Part shown: in pieces, positions 6,642 to 12,875 of the stretch
Layout of the letters: every line of letters starts with the position of its first letter
Numbering within the stretch: the stretch's first letter is position 1
Assembly (NCBI GenBank): GCA_002497025.1
Contig: DAMG01000088.1
Coordinates: forward strand, 1-16,687
Direction of reading: 5' to 3'
DNA length: 16,687 nucleotides
From: Euryarchaeota archaeon UBA126
GTDB taxonomy: Archaea > Thermoplasmatota > Poseidoniia > Poseidoniales > Thalassarchaeaceae
The notes under the pieces: model-generated
What the model was told of the DNA's origin: nothing
Database searches by the model: none
Seen by the model: only the letters and a program-made list of their open reading frames with translations
Translations under genes and position numbers: made by a program

Positions 6642-7211
6642 TTAGGTGCTCTCAATAATTGAACGCAAACGAACAGATGACGGTTTTTTCGGAGGTTCAC
6701 TAAACCCAAAACATGCGTTAATTTCGAAATTTGAGGAATCTCCCAAATCTACCCCCTCACATGACGCAGAGGCATGTTTAATCTTTGAAAGAGAATAGAT
6801 ACAGTACCATTCCCTTAATCCATTACAGGTCAATCCATGTGTACTGGTTCCAAAGAATACTTTTGCTACCCATTGCTCCACTGTGGAGATGAACCATCTT
6901 GGTCTTGGTATAGGTAGTCCTACCCCCCTATTCCATCGTAAAGAAACATTCAATGGTGGAGCAATGATATCGATTCCTCTTGTTAGATGCTTTACTTCTA
7001 TAGGCACTATGTGGACTTCTTCAAAGTTGTACAAAGACGATACGTAATCAGCATGCTCCTGAGTTGGAGTAAGTAGTACCCGGGTGCCATCTGGTTTGGC
7101 CCACATCACATTTGTGAACGAACCAAGTGGGGATTCCTTCCAATCTCCAATGACAATTCGGTCACCGCTGGCGAAACCTGAAGATGAAATTCTTCCTTCA
7201 AAGAAATCCAT
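6642..7211 (-). CDS. Conserved hypothetical protein, coupled to prs
   Basis: I do not assign a function. The 189-aa product has a compact first half (GRISSSGFASGDRIVIGDWKES and so on, residues 6-70) with alternating strands and DVMW-like FTNVMWAKPDGTRVLLTPT (32-50). This resembles, from memory only, uncharacterised actinobacterial proteins of similar opening; that link is weak. The second half (about 85-145) has Trp-rich LRWNRGVGLPIPRPRWFIST and a Cys-containing part. There is no signal peptide or membrane helix. Its ATG is 2 nt after the prs stop, with only a weak GGGAT upstream, so translation is probably coupled to prs. Confidence 0.75.
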   Translation of the reverse strand: MDFFEGRISSSGFASGDRIVIGDWKESPLGSFTNVMWAKPDGTRVLLTPTQEHADYVSSLYNFEEVHIVPIEVKHLTRGIDIIAPPLNVSLRWNRGVGLPIPRPRWFISTVEQWVAKVFFGTSTHGLTCNGLREWYCIYSLSKIKHASASCEGVDLGDSSNFEINACFGFSEPPKKPSSVRLRSIIEST

Positions 7212-7213
7212 AC

Positions 7214-8143
7214 TTATCCCATGAGATTCTTGAGACCACGAGCCAGAGCAGGAGCTGAACTTACCACTGCCCTTGGGTTGGGCAAGGAATCTGTACTGTG
7301 AACTCCATCTACGTGATTAGAGAGGCGAGAAATAGCACCAGCAGTGAATAAACCGTGGGTACAGGCGGCATGAACTTCTGTGGCTCCTTGTCTGTGAAGG
7401 GCATCACTAGCTCGGCAAATCGTACCACCAGTGCTAATCATATCATCAACAATAGCAACTATCTTACCCTGGACATCAAGATCCTTTGGCGTATGTTCGA
7501 TTGTATGGGCGTCAATTCTAGTCTTCTCAAGATAACTGAAATCCCATCCGCCAATTGTCGCCACTTCGTTCGCTCGATCTATAGCCCCCTTGTCCGGGCT
7601 CAGGATGAAATCCGGATTGACTTCATTAGATAGTCTAGAGGCAATCTCTGGCATTGCGCTAACAAATTCAACAGGCACGGATAGGTCTTCTAGAATTGCA
7701 GGCGCATGAAGGTCAAGAATAGCGATTCCATCACAACAGCGTGCTAACATCTCTCCAATTACCCGCGCGCTTACAGGCTCACCAGGGGAGAATCTCTTGT
7801 CTTGTCGGGAGTATCCAAAGTATGGTATCGCCAAAAAGACGCCAGGACCAACATCGGGGAGACTTTGTGGTTCCTCATTCTTGTAATTTGAAAGGTCTCC
7901 GGCTCTTACAGAAGCGATAGCTTCCAACAGCAGAATAGTTTCAAGCACACCTGAGTCAGGATAGGTGTTTGATACTAATACAACAGGCTCGCTACGTACC
8001 GAATCTATGGATTTAGATGGTACTCTAACATAACCCTCTCCATCGGGAAATCTTCGACTGATTAATTCGACATGCTCCATGTCCAATAACGGGGCCAAAG
8101 CCTCTGCAATCGCTCGGCCTGAGGAACCACTCACAACCGGCAT
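7214..8143 (-). CDS. prs: Ribose-phosphate pyrophosphokinase (PRPP synthetase)
   Basis: PRPP synthetase of 309 aa, normal length. It makes 5-phosphoribosyl 1-diphosphate from ribose 5-phosphate and ATP, for nucleotide, histidine and tryptophan synthesis. Clear motifs are RRFPDGEGYVRV (30-41), the flexible ATP-binding loop PYFGYSRQDKRFSPGEPVSA (107-126), DLHA (144-147) and the PRPP-binding loop VDDMISTGGT (232-241). Against the E. coli protein, from memory, there is an extra stretch of roughly 17 residues around 80-100 before the ATP-site strand. The start at 8143 matches the family N-terminus (VVSGSSGR). No SD is evident. A TATA-like TTTATT at 8201-8206 on the minus strand could serve it. Confidence 0.95.
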   Translation of the reverse strand: MPVVSGSSGRAIAEALAPLLDMEHVELISRRFPDGEGYVRVPSKSIDSVRSEPVVLVSNTYPDSGVLETILLLEAIASVRAGDLSNYKNEEPQSLPDVGPGVFLAIPYFGYSRQDKRFSPGEPVSARVIGEMLARCCDGIAILDLHAPAILEDLSVPVEFVSAMPEIASRLSNEVNPDFILSPDKGAIDRANEVATIGGWDFSYLEKTRIDAHTIEHTPKDLDVQGKIVAIVDDMISTGGTICRASDALHRQGATEVHAACTHGLFTAGAISRLSNHVDGVHSTDSLPNPRAVVSSAPALARGLKNLMG

Positions 8144-8200
8144 GAGTGAACTGCGGGAGTAGCGAGTCCTTGATGACTTCTCCGATTGCCAATCACCAGC

Positions 8201-8206
8201 AATAAA
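8201..8206 (-). promoter_or_regulatory. Candidate TATA box for prs
   Basis: TTTATT on the minus strand, about 60 nt before the prs ATG, which would give a leader of about 35 nt. It lies in the 112-base divergent interval between prs and tRNA-Ile. Weak match. Confidence 0.3.
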
Positions 8207-8255
8207 CCCAGATGGGCATCTTCAAAATGGGTATGCTTCTCGCAAGTTTGCTCAA

Positions 8256-8333
8256 GGGCGTGTAGCTTAGCTTGGCTGGAGCACCCGGCTGATAACCGGG
8301 AGGCCGCAGGTTCAAATCCTGCCATGCCCACCA
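8256..8333 (+). tRNA. tRNA-Ile (anticodon GAT)
   Basis: A full cloverleaf without intron. The acceptor stem GGGCGTG pairs with CATGCCC with one G-T wobble. The D stem is GCTT/GAGC, the anticodon stem CCCGG/CCGGG around loop CTGATAA gives anticodon GAT (8291-8293), and the T arm is GCAGG-TTCAAAT-CCTGC. The discriminator is A and the 3' CCA is encoded (8331-8333). It reads the isoleucine codons ATC and ATT. It stands alone, divergent from prs. No convincing TATA box was found upstream. Confidence 0.97.
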
Positions 8334-8370
8334 ATTCAACCTCCCTGATGGAAGTGTATTGAGTAATCTT

Positions 8371-8949
8371 TCACTCAGAATCGCCATTTAGTTGCAGATA
8401 ACTGGGTAAAGTGACCAATCTTTTGACAGTACAGCGTAGAATCAACTCATCCAAGAAGGCGGTAGTTCTAGCTAATTGTTTGACAGGTATGATCAGTTGC
8501 CCTGGCAATCCAAACTTCCTTTGCAAGATAGCGTGTGTATTCACTACAACTCCACGATATGTTCGTTTAACTTTGACAAAACCTGCAACATTACCAATGT
8601 CAACTCCATCGTTGTCCATTACAGCGCGGTCAAGCAATTCATCAGGTGCCCAAAGCTCCTCGTCAATTCGGATCGTATTTCGCCACCTACGTTGTAATTC
8701 TCTCATTGACTTCGAGAGCTTTACACCTCCATCTGGTCTTATGCTATGTACCAACTCTTTCGACAATGGTGCATGTTCAGCTGGCTTTCTCATGTACTCG
8801 CCTGCAACGTCATCTACGACTTCAAGTCGCATTGATTTGACAAATTCATCTCGCGGGTGAGATCTCTCTCCAGTAATTACACCAACTAGTGTATCTCCGA
8901 CGTAAACTTCTCTCTTCAGTAATTCTTGAATGCGGTAATCTTCACTCAT
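8371..8949 (-). CDS. PRC-barrel-like protein of unknown function
   Basis: A soluble 192-aa protein. Residues about 102-178 look like a PRC barrel: DELLDRAVMDNDGVDIGNVAG, then VKVKRTYRGVVVNTHAI, LPGQLIIPVKQL and the final strand LDELILRCTVKRL. Residues 14-46 (EVYVGDTLVGVITGERSHPRDEF, split) may be a second, more diverged barrel. A basic middle part (SKSMRELQRRWRNTIR) links them. PRC barrels mediate protein or RNA contacts in RimM, photosynthetic reaction centres and several archaeal small proteins; no specific role follows. The start at 8949 follows GAGG by 7 nt; the longest frame adds 25 residues upstream of that box and is rejected. It converges on tRNA-Ile. Confidence 0.75.
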   Translation of the reverse strand: MSEDYRIQELLKREVYVGDTLVGVITGERSHPRDEFVKSMRLEVVDDVAGEYMRKPAEHAPLSKELVHSIRPDGGVKLSKSMRELQRRWRNTIRIDEELWAPDELLDRAVMDNDGVDIGNVAGFVKVKRTYRGVVVNTHAILQRKFGLPGQLIIPVKQLARTTAFLDELILRCTVKRLVTLPSYLQLNGDSE

Positions 8950-9023
8950 TTTCTTTCCTCTTTTTTCAGTTGGGCTAGTGCATCCCCCGTGCTTGTCCCT
9001 AGGCTTCCTTTTGCGGATTAGCA

Positions 9024-9029
9024 CTTATA
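9024..9029 (-). promoter_or_regulatory. Candidate TATA box for the PRC-barrel gene
   Basis: TATAAG on the minus strand, giving a predicted start near 9000 and a leader of about 50 nt that includes the AAGAGGAAAG SD. Spacing and sequence only. Confidence 0.3.
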
Positions 9030-9056
9030 CTATCTGTTAATTAAGACTGATAATGT

Positions 9057-9092
9057 AATTGAAAATTTCACTCTAATATGAAAATTTCAATT
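9057..9092. repeat. Tandem palindromic TGAAAATTTCA pair
   Basis: TGAAAATTTCA, symmetric around its central A, occurs at 9060-9070 and again at 9079-9089, 19 bp apart. The outer flanks AATTGAAA (9057-9064) and TTTCAATT (9085-9092) are also complementary, so the pair forms a larger dyad. The arrangement resembles a paired operator for a dimeric regulator. Confidence 0.6.
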
Positions 9093-9197
9093 GGAAAATT
9101 AAAGTGTGTTTGATTTTTTGTATGATTATCAGAACTTGAAGATAGCACAATTCTGAAGAAAAAATCCGCCAGAAATCAAATCAAATCTAGATACGGA

Positions 9198-9215
9198 CAG
9201 AATCTATAGATTCTG
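9198..9215. repeat. 18-bp perfect palindrome CAGAATCTATAGATTCTG
   Basis: The sequence equals its own reverse complement over all 18 bases. It ends 57 bases before the proposed aminotransferase ATG and about 15 bases before the TTTTATC near 9230, a typical place for an activator or operator site. Confidence 0.75.
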
Positions 9216-9228
9216 AGTTCTCATGACG

Positions 9229-9236
9229 ATTTTATC
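9229..9236 (+). promoter_or_regulatory. Candidate TATA box for the aminotransferase gene
   Basis: The segment ATTTTATC lies about 40 nt before the ATG at 9273. A start site 25 nt downstream, near 9257, would give a short leader and would exclude the GTG at 9255 as start codon. Moderate-to-weak match. Confidence 0.3.
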
Positions 9237-9272
9237 GAGAATGTTGATGAGTGGGTGCTCGTTGGCGTATTG

Positions 9273-10781
9273 ATGACTGGAGCATTCGACCTACTCGCAG
9301 ATATCCGAGCAAATTCTGGAAACGTTCGGACAGTGGGTTTGGACGATTCAGTGGTGCAAGAGTTTTGCAACAGTGATTCCGACTTAATTAGAGCAATTTC
9401 CGAAGCTCATGACAATCATTCTGTCCTGAGGGAAGAAGTAGGTGTAGCAACGATGATGTTGGAAGAATCTGATCTCATTACCAAACTTCAGGAGGATTAC
9501 GTCAACTTCTACAAGCCAGAGACAGTGAATCCTTACATCCCAATCGCGGCTAGAGGTCCCTGGATAATCACATCCCACGGTAGAGTAATTCACGACAATG
9601 GCGGGTATGGTATGCTTGGGGCTGGACATGGCCCTGACAAAATAATCGATGCCATGAGTAATAATTGGGTTATGGCCAATGTAATGACTGCATCATTTAG
9701 CCAGAAAAGATTGGCTGACGCACTTAGAAAGGAAGTTGGACACACAAGAGGGAGTTGTCCATTTTCCCGCTTCGTATGTCTAAACAGTGGTTCTGAATCC
9801 GTCACGATTGGAATGAGAATCGCTGATGTTAATGCTAATGAGATGACTGGAAAAGGCGGTCGTCATGAGGGTAAGCCAATCAAATTGATAGCACTCAGAC
9901 AGGCATTCCATGGACGTACTCAGCGACCAGCAATAATTTCCGACTCCTGCAAGGACGGGTATAGGAATAATCTAGCAACATTTAGAGATGATAACGTAAT
10001 TATCGTAGAGCCAAATGATGTTGCTGACCTTCAGGCCGCCTTTGCCCGTGCTGATGCAGAGGGATTCTTCATCGAAATGATGGCAATGGAGCCAATTCAA
10101 GGCGAAGGTAGTCCTGGTCAATGCATAACCCGGGAGTTCTATGATGAATCTCGAAGATTGACTAAAGAACACGGCTCATTACTGCTAGTCGACTCAATCC
10201 AAGCCGGTTTGAGGGGCCAGGGTTGTCTATCTGTAGTCGATTACGAAGGGTTCCAAGATGCAGAGGTGCCAGATTTAGAGACCTGGTCAAAAGCACTCAA
10301 CGCAGGTCAATATCCTCTCTCAGTTCTAGGATTGAGTGAGCGAGCTGCTGAATTGTATGTTGTTGGAATTTATGGAAACACTATGACAACCAATCCACGT
10401 GCTCTTGAGACTGCAGTCGCGGTTTTGAATCGAATTACCCCAGAAATGCGTCAGAATATTCGTAGTTCTGGTGAAGAGTTCCTTTCGAAATTACGAGAAT
10501 TACAGGCGGATTATCCAGAATGTATCACTTTAGTCCAGGGTTCTGGTTTGTTGCTTTGTGCTGAACTAGATCCAGATAGATTCCCTGTGGTAGGCTTCGG
10601 AGGAATCGAAGAATGGTGTCGAGAACAGGGTTTGGGAGTAATCCATGGAGGCCAAAACGCTCTCCGCTTCACCCCTCATTTCGGTTTATCAAGTCCGGAA
10701 ATTGATATGATTGTAGCAATTGTCCGTAATTGTCTCGACCACTTTATTGCAAAAGAGCAGGCAGCGGTTACAACAGCTTGA
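9273..10781 (+). CDS. Class III (fold-type I) PLP-dependent aminotransferase
   Basis: About 502 aa, longer than typical class III aminotransferases (roughly 400-450) because of an N-terminal extension of about 90 residues. PLP-site motifs in order are SGSESV (172-177) for phosphate binding, AFHGRT (211-216) for ring stacking, EPIQGEG (273-279), LLVDSIQAGLRGQG (304-317; Asp307 for the pyridine nitrogen) and the Schiff-base lysine in TWSKALNAG (Lys340). The usual DEVQTGFGRTG is altered to DSIQAGLRGQG, so the substrate pocket may be unusual. The family moves amino groups from omega or alpha amines; lysine, ornithine, GABA or amino-sugar type substrates are all possible. The start is uncertain: ATG 9273 is preferred, but GTG at 9255 would add six residues. 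The next gene lies 47 nt downstream and is probably co-transcribed. Confidence 0.88.
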   Translation: MTGAFDLLADIRANSGNVRTVGLDDSVVQEFCNSDSDLIRAISEAHDNHSVLREEVGVATMMLEESDLITKLQEDYVNFYKPETVNPYIPIAARGPWIITSHGRVIHDNGGYGMLGAGHGPDKIIDAMSNNWVMANVMTASFSQKRLADALRKEVGHTRGSCPFSRFVCLNSGSESVTIGMRIADVNANEMTGKGGRHEGKPIKLIALRQAFHGRTQRPAIISDSCKDGYRNNLATFRDDNVIIVEPNDVADLQAAFARADAEGFFIEMMAMEPIQGEGSPGQCITREFYDESRRLTKEHGSLLLVDSIQAGLRGQGCLSVVDYEGFQDAEVPDLETWSKALNAGQYPLSVLGLSERAAELYVVGIYGNTMTTNPRALETAVAVLNRITPEMRQNIRSSGEEFLSKLRELQADYPECITLVQGSGLLLCAELDPDRFPVVGFGGIEEWCREQGLGVIHGGQNALRFTPHFGLSSPEIDMIVAIVRNCLDHFIAKEQAAVTTA

Positions 10782-10828
10782 ATTTCTAGCCATCACAACC
10801 ATGAGGGCAAACCTTCCCGTTGACTTTG

Positions 10829-11524
10829 ATGACAAAGGTGGTCCACCTTCTCGGAGAGCAAGATGCGGTGTATCTAGCAATTGCAGACCGACTAGAACGA
10901 GCAGGTGCAACTTTTTCTCAGAATATAGAAGACGCAGACTTGATAATCGCTGTAGGAAGAACTTCTCTAACAACATCCGAAATTGATATTGCAGTCATTC
11001 CAGCCAAGGAAAAGAATCCCAATGCTAAACTTATTTTTCGAGTTCATGACATCCTTGTACCCCAGCAAGTCAATGGTTGGGGTAGTAAAATTCTATCAGA
11101 TTGGGTAGATTGGGTAAAAGATGGTTCAGAGGGTAATCCTCCAGAAGATGTCGAAGCCCGCCATTGGGTACACGTCCGTGACGCTACAGACGCAATCACC
11201 CAGATTTCATTGACTGAGGCAGATATCGCAGTCGGAGTGATTGATTTAGCAGGTCGTCGTGCTTGGAGTTCAGATGCAGTTTTGGACGAAATGAAATTGC
11301 TATGGAGGAGATATACTGACTCACTGTATCTAACTCATACAGTCGAATCTCTTACCAATGTCCCTAGTCCAGCCTCACAACAATTCGAGGGTGAAATTTC
11401 TCGACCAAACCTCGCTCCATTACACGATGCAATGCTAGCCGCAGGTCGAGAAGAGGGATGGAGGCCTCTAACTGCTATGCGCGTGGGGTTGATGGAATTG
11501 TTCGCTCACTCGCAGGGCGAATGA
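10829..11524 (+). CDS. Degenerate epimerase-like (extended SDR) protein
   Basis: A 231-aa protein with scattered similarity to NAD-dependent sugar epimerases/dehydratases. Seen features: an N-terminal Rossmann-like strand and helix (KVVHLLGEQDAVYLAIADRLERAGA), a strand reading ADLIIAVG, HWVHVRDATDAI (like the family's VHVDDVADA) and a C-terminal RPNLAPLHDAMLAAGREEGW-RPLTAMRVGLMELF, which matches the usual ending around LGWxPxTxLxEGL. The glycine-rich GxxGxxG is not present (GEQDAV instead), and there is no YxxxK catalytic pair. It is also about 80 residues shorter than a normal epimerase. It may be a non-catalytic partner of the upstream aminotransferase. The start is uncertain: ATG 10829, TTG 10820 or GTG 10838. 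It ends 24 bp from the convergent Hc1-like gene. Confidence 0.65.
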   Translation: MTKVVHLLGEQDAVYLAIADRLERAGATFSQNIEDADLIIAVGRTSLTTSEIDIAVIPAKEKNPNAKLIFRVHDILVPQQVNGWGSKILSDWVDWVKDGSEGNPPEDVEARHWVHVRDATDAITQISLTEADIAVGVIDLAGRRAWSSDAVLDEMKLLWRRYTDSLYLTHTVESLTNVPSPASQQFEGEISRPNLAPLHDAMLAAGREEGWRPLTAMRVGLMELFAHSQGE

Positions 11525-11548
11525 AAACAATAGATCGTAATCTAATGT

Positions 11549-11725
11549 TCAGGAGCGGTCTGCTTGGACTTGCTTCCTTACGTCTTGAGCTGCAGACTTA
11601 ATGCTCTGCATTGTCTTGCGGACTCTGGTTCCAGCTGCGTTGACACCCTTGTCGTGCTTTGCAGCATCTTTCATAGCGTCGGTCAATTCATCAATCATGT
11701 TCTGCATCATTGCCTCTACGGACAT
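11549..11725 (-). CDS. Hc1-like (histone H1-like) small basic protein
   Basis: A 58-aa protein. The C-terminal half, NAAGTRVRKTMQSIKSAAQDVR (split at 29-50), matches the conserved block of Hc1/histone-H1-like proteins of bacteria, usually written as GNKAAGTRARKxLxEIKKLAxEyR. Residues 1-28 form an amphipathic helix (MMQNMIDELTDAMKDAAK). It probably binds DNA non-specifically and helps to compact the nucleoid, or may coat it locally. The start at 11725 fits the family; ATG at 11710 is also possible and has AGAGG close upstream. The longest frame extends to 11878 into the DHS gene and is rejected. Upstream TATA-like signals are weak. Confidence 0.8.
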   Translation of the reverse strand: MSVEAMMQNMIDELTDAMKDAAKHDKGVNAAGTRVRKTMQSIKSAAQDVRKQVQADRS

Positions 11726-11822
11726 GAAGCACGGCGCAACGCAGACGCCTCTTAAGCAATATCCCGTCTTATGCAGGACTAAGCCACTCAGAATGGATAG
11801 TTGAAAACGCCGAAGATTGTAA

Positions 11823-12833
11823 TCATGTGAACAAGTCGGCGCCCAACAATGGAAGCAATAGACTCGCGTCTCCTTCAACTACGACATGTGGTGCCTCAGG
11901 TCGAACCTTTCCCCAAGAAATCGCTTCCTTTAATCGAGCTCCTGAGAGTGACCCATCGTGTTCGGGAGCGGTTGTAATTCCAACAGCAGAATCTAGACCA
12001 TCACGATACTGATTCCACCATATTACGTGGTGCTTCGAAATTCCTCCGCCAACCATCAATGCATGAGATTCCTCCGCAGTCCAGGTTAGGTCTGAGAGTA
12101 TTTGTTCGTCAGCGAGGAAATCAACCATGAAGTTTGGATTCTTTTGTCGATGCATGAATAATTGAGCACCGATTGATCCATCCGAAAGTCCAGGTATAAC
12201 CATCGGTATGCGATGTTTTGCAATCCAATGAAGAAGAGAAGTTTCGTCTTCTATTCGGTCACCCATAGCCCAGCATAGTTCCACAGATCCAAACCCTAAC
12301 CATGGATTGTCCGCATTAAGCGCAGACCTTTCTTCTTCGATTTCATCTAGCCAGGGTAGCACAACCCTTTCAAGAATCTCTCCATAACATTCGTTCGGCA
12401 CGATTACATTACCTAGGCGATTTAGGCCCTCTTCTCCAAGAGCGATATCGTCGAGATTGAAATCTCCATGAAAGTAGTCTTGGTAAGTTCTTGCGATATC
12501 GTGATCTAAGGTCCCGCAAGTTGTGATAATGACATTGAACGACTTCCTCTTTACGGCCTCAAGGAAAAATCCTCGAGTTCCTGTTGCGCAAAGGCAGGCA
12601 GGGAATGAGAGCCAATTCAAAACCCCGTCCTGAGTAGTTTTTGCCATTGAATCCCGGAGTATATCACGCGCGTGTGCGAGTTTGGTTGCAGTGAAGCCAC
12701 CAGCTCGCCCCATCTGGTCGATTAGAGCGCGTGGGCTATCGACGGAATCGAAGTCGTAATCCTCGACTGGAGCCGAGAAGTCATCGCGCGAGTAGGACGT
12801 CACAAATATCCCGGCTCGCTCTTTCGTATTCAA
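11823..12833 (-). CDS. dys: Deoxyhypusine synthase
   Basis: Deoxyhypusine synthase of about 336 aa. It transfers the aminobutyl group of spermidine to a lysine of initiation factor aIF5A, using NAD, as the first step of hypusine formation. Conserved pieces are MGRAGGFTATKLAHA (41-55), the NAD-binding TTCGTLDHDIAR (104-115), PGLSDGSIGAQ (214-224), GGGISKHHV (262-270; His268/269) and the enzyme-intermediate lysine in ISWGKVRPEA (Lys309), followed by VVVEGDAS. The start is notable: upstream in-frame TAA lies about 10 codons before TTG 12833, and no in-frame ATG occurs before residue 41. A non-ATG start (TTG 12833, or GTG at residue 11) is therefore needed. It lies 42 nt downstream of uvrB. Confidence 0.94.
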   Translation of the reverse strand: MNTKERAGIFVTSYSRDDFSAPVEDYDFDSVDSPRALIDQMGRAGGFTATKLAHARDILRDSMAKTTQDGVLNWLSFPACLCATGTRGFFLEAVKRKSFNVIITTCGTLDHDIARTYQDYFHGDFNLDDIALGEEGLNRLGNVIVPNECYGEILERVVLPWLDEIEEERSALNADNPWLGFGSVELCWAMGDRIEDETSLLHWIAKHRIPMVIPGLSDGSIGAQLFMHRQKNPNFMVDFLADEQILSDLTWTAEESHALMVGGGISKHHVIWWNQYRDGLDSAVGITTAPEHDGSLSGARLKEAISWGKVRPEAPHVVVEGDASLLLPLLGADLFT

Positions 12834-12875
12834 TTCAACTAAGGCAATTCCAAACGATTCAGGTTAGAAATCACA

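Larger units (their letters stand above)
8950..9272. other. AT-rich divergent intergenic region (323 bases)
   Basis: No gene is supported here. The interval separates the PRC-barrel gene (leftward) from the aminotransferase gene (rightward) and is much richer in A and T than its flanks, especially 9021-9180. It holds a TATAAG on the minus strand (9024-9029), two tandem TGAAAATTTCA palindromes (9060-9070 and 9079-9089), an 18-bp perfect palindrome (9198-9215) and a TTTTATC on the plus strand near 9230. This is an unusual density of symmetric elements for this compact genome. Confidence 0.8.

Noticed and set aside
8131..8387. Minus-strand ORFs reading MAGFEPAASRL and DLNLRPPGYQPGA
   Set aside because: They are the reverse complement of tRNA-Ile. 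These peptide strings are familiar false proteins from tRNA genes.
8411..8860. 149-aa plus-strand ORF
   Set aside because: Antisense to the PRC-barrel gene, whose protein has a convincing fold and an SD.
10720..10986. 88-aa plus-strand ORF spanning the aminotransferase/epimerase-like junction
   Set aside because: Out of frame with both genes, with no SD or similarity.
11726..11878. N-terminal extension of the Hc1-like gene to 109 aa
   Set aside because: The extra residues are Cys-rich, unlike the family, and would overlap the DHS gene.
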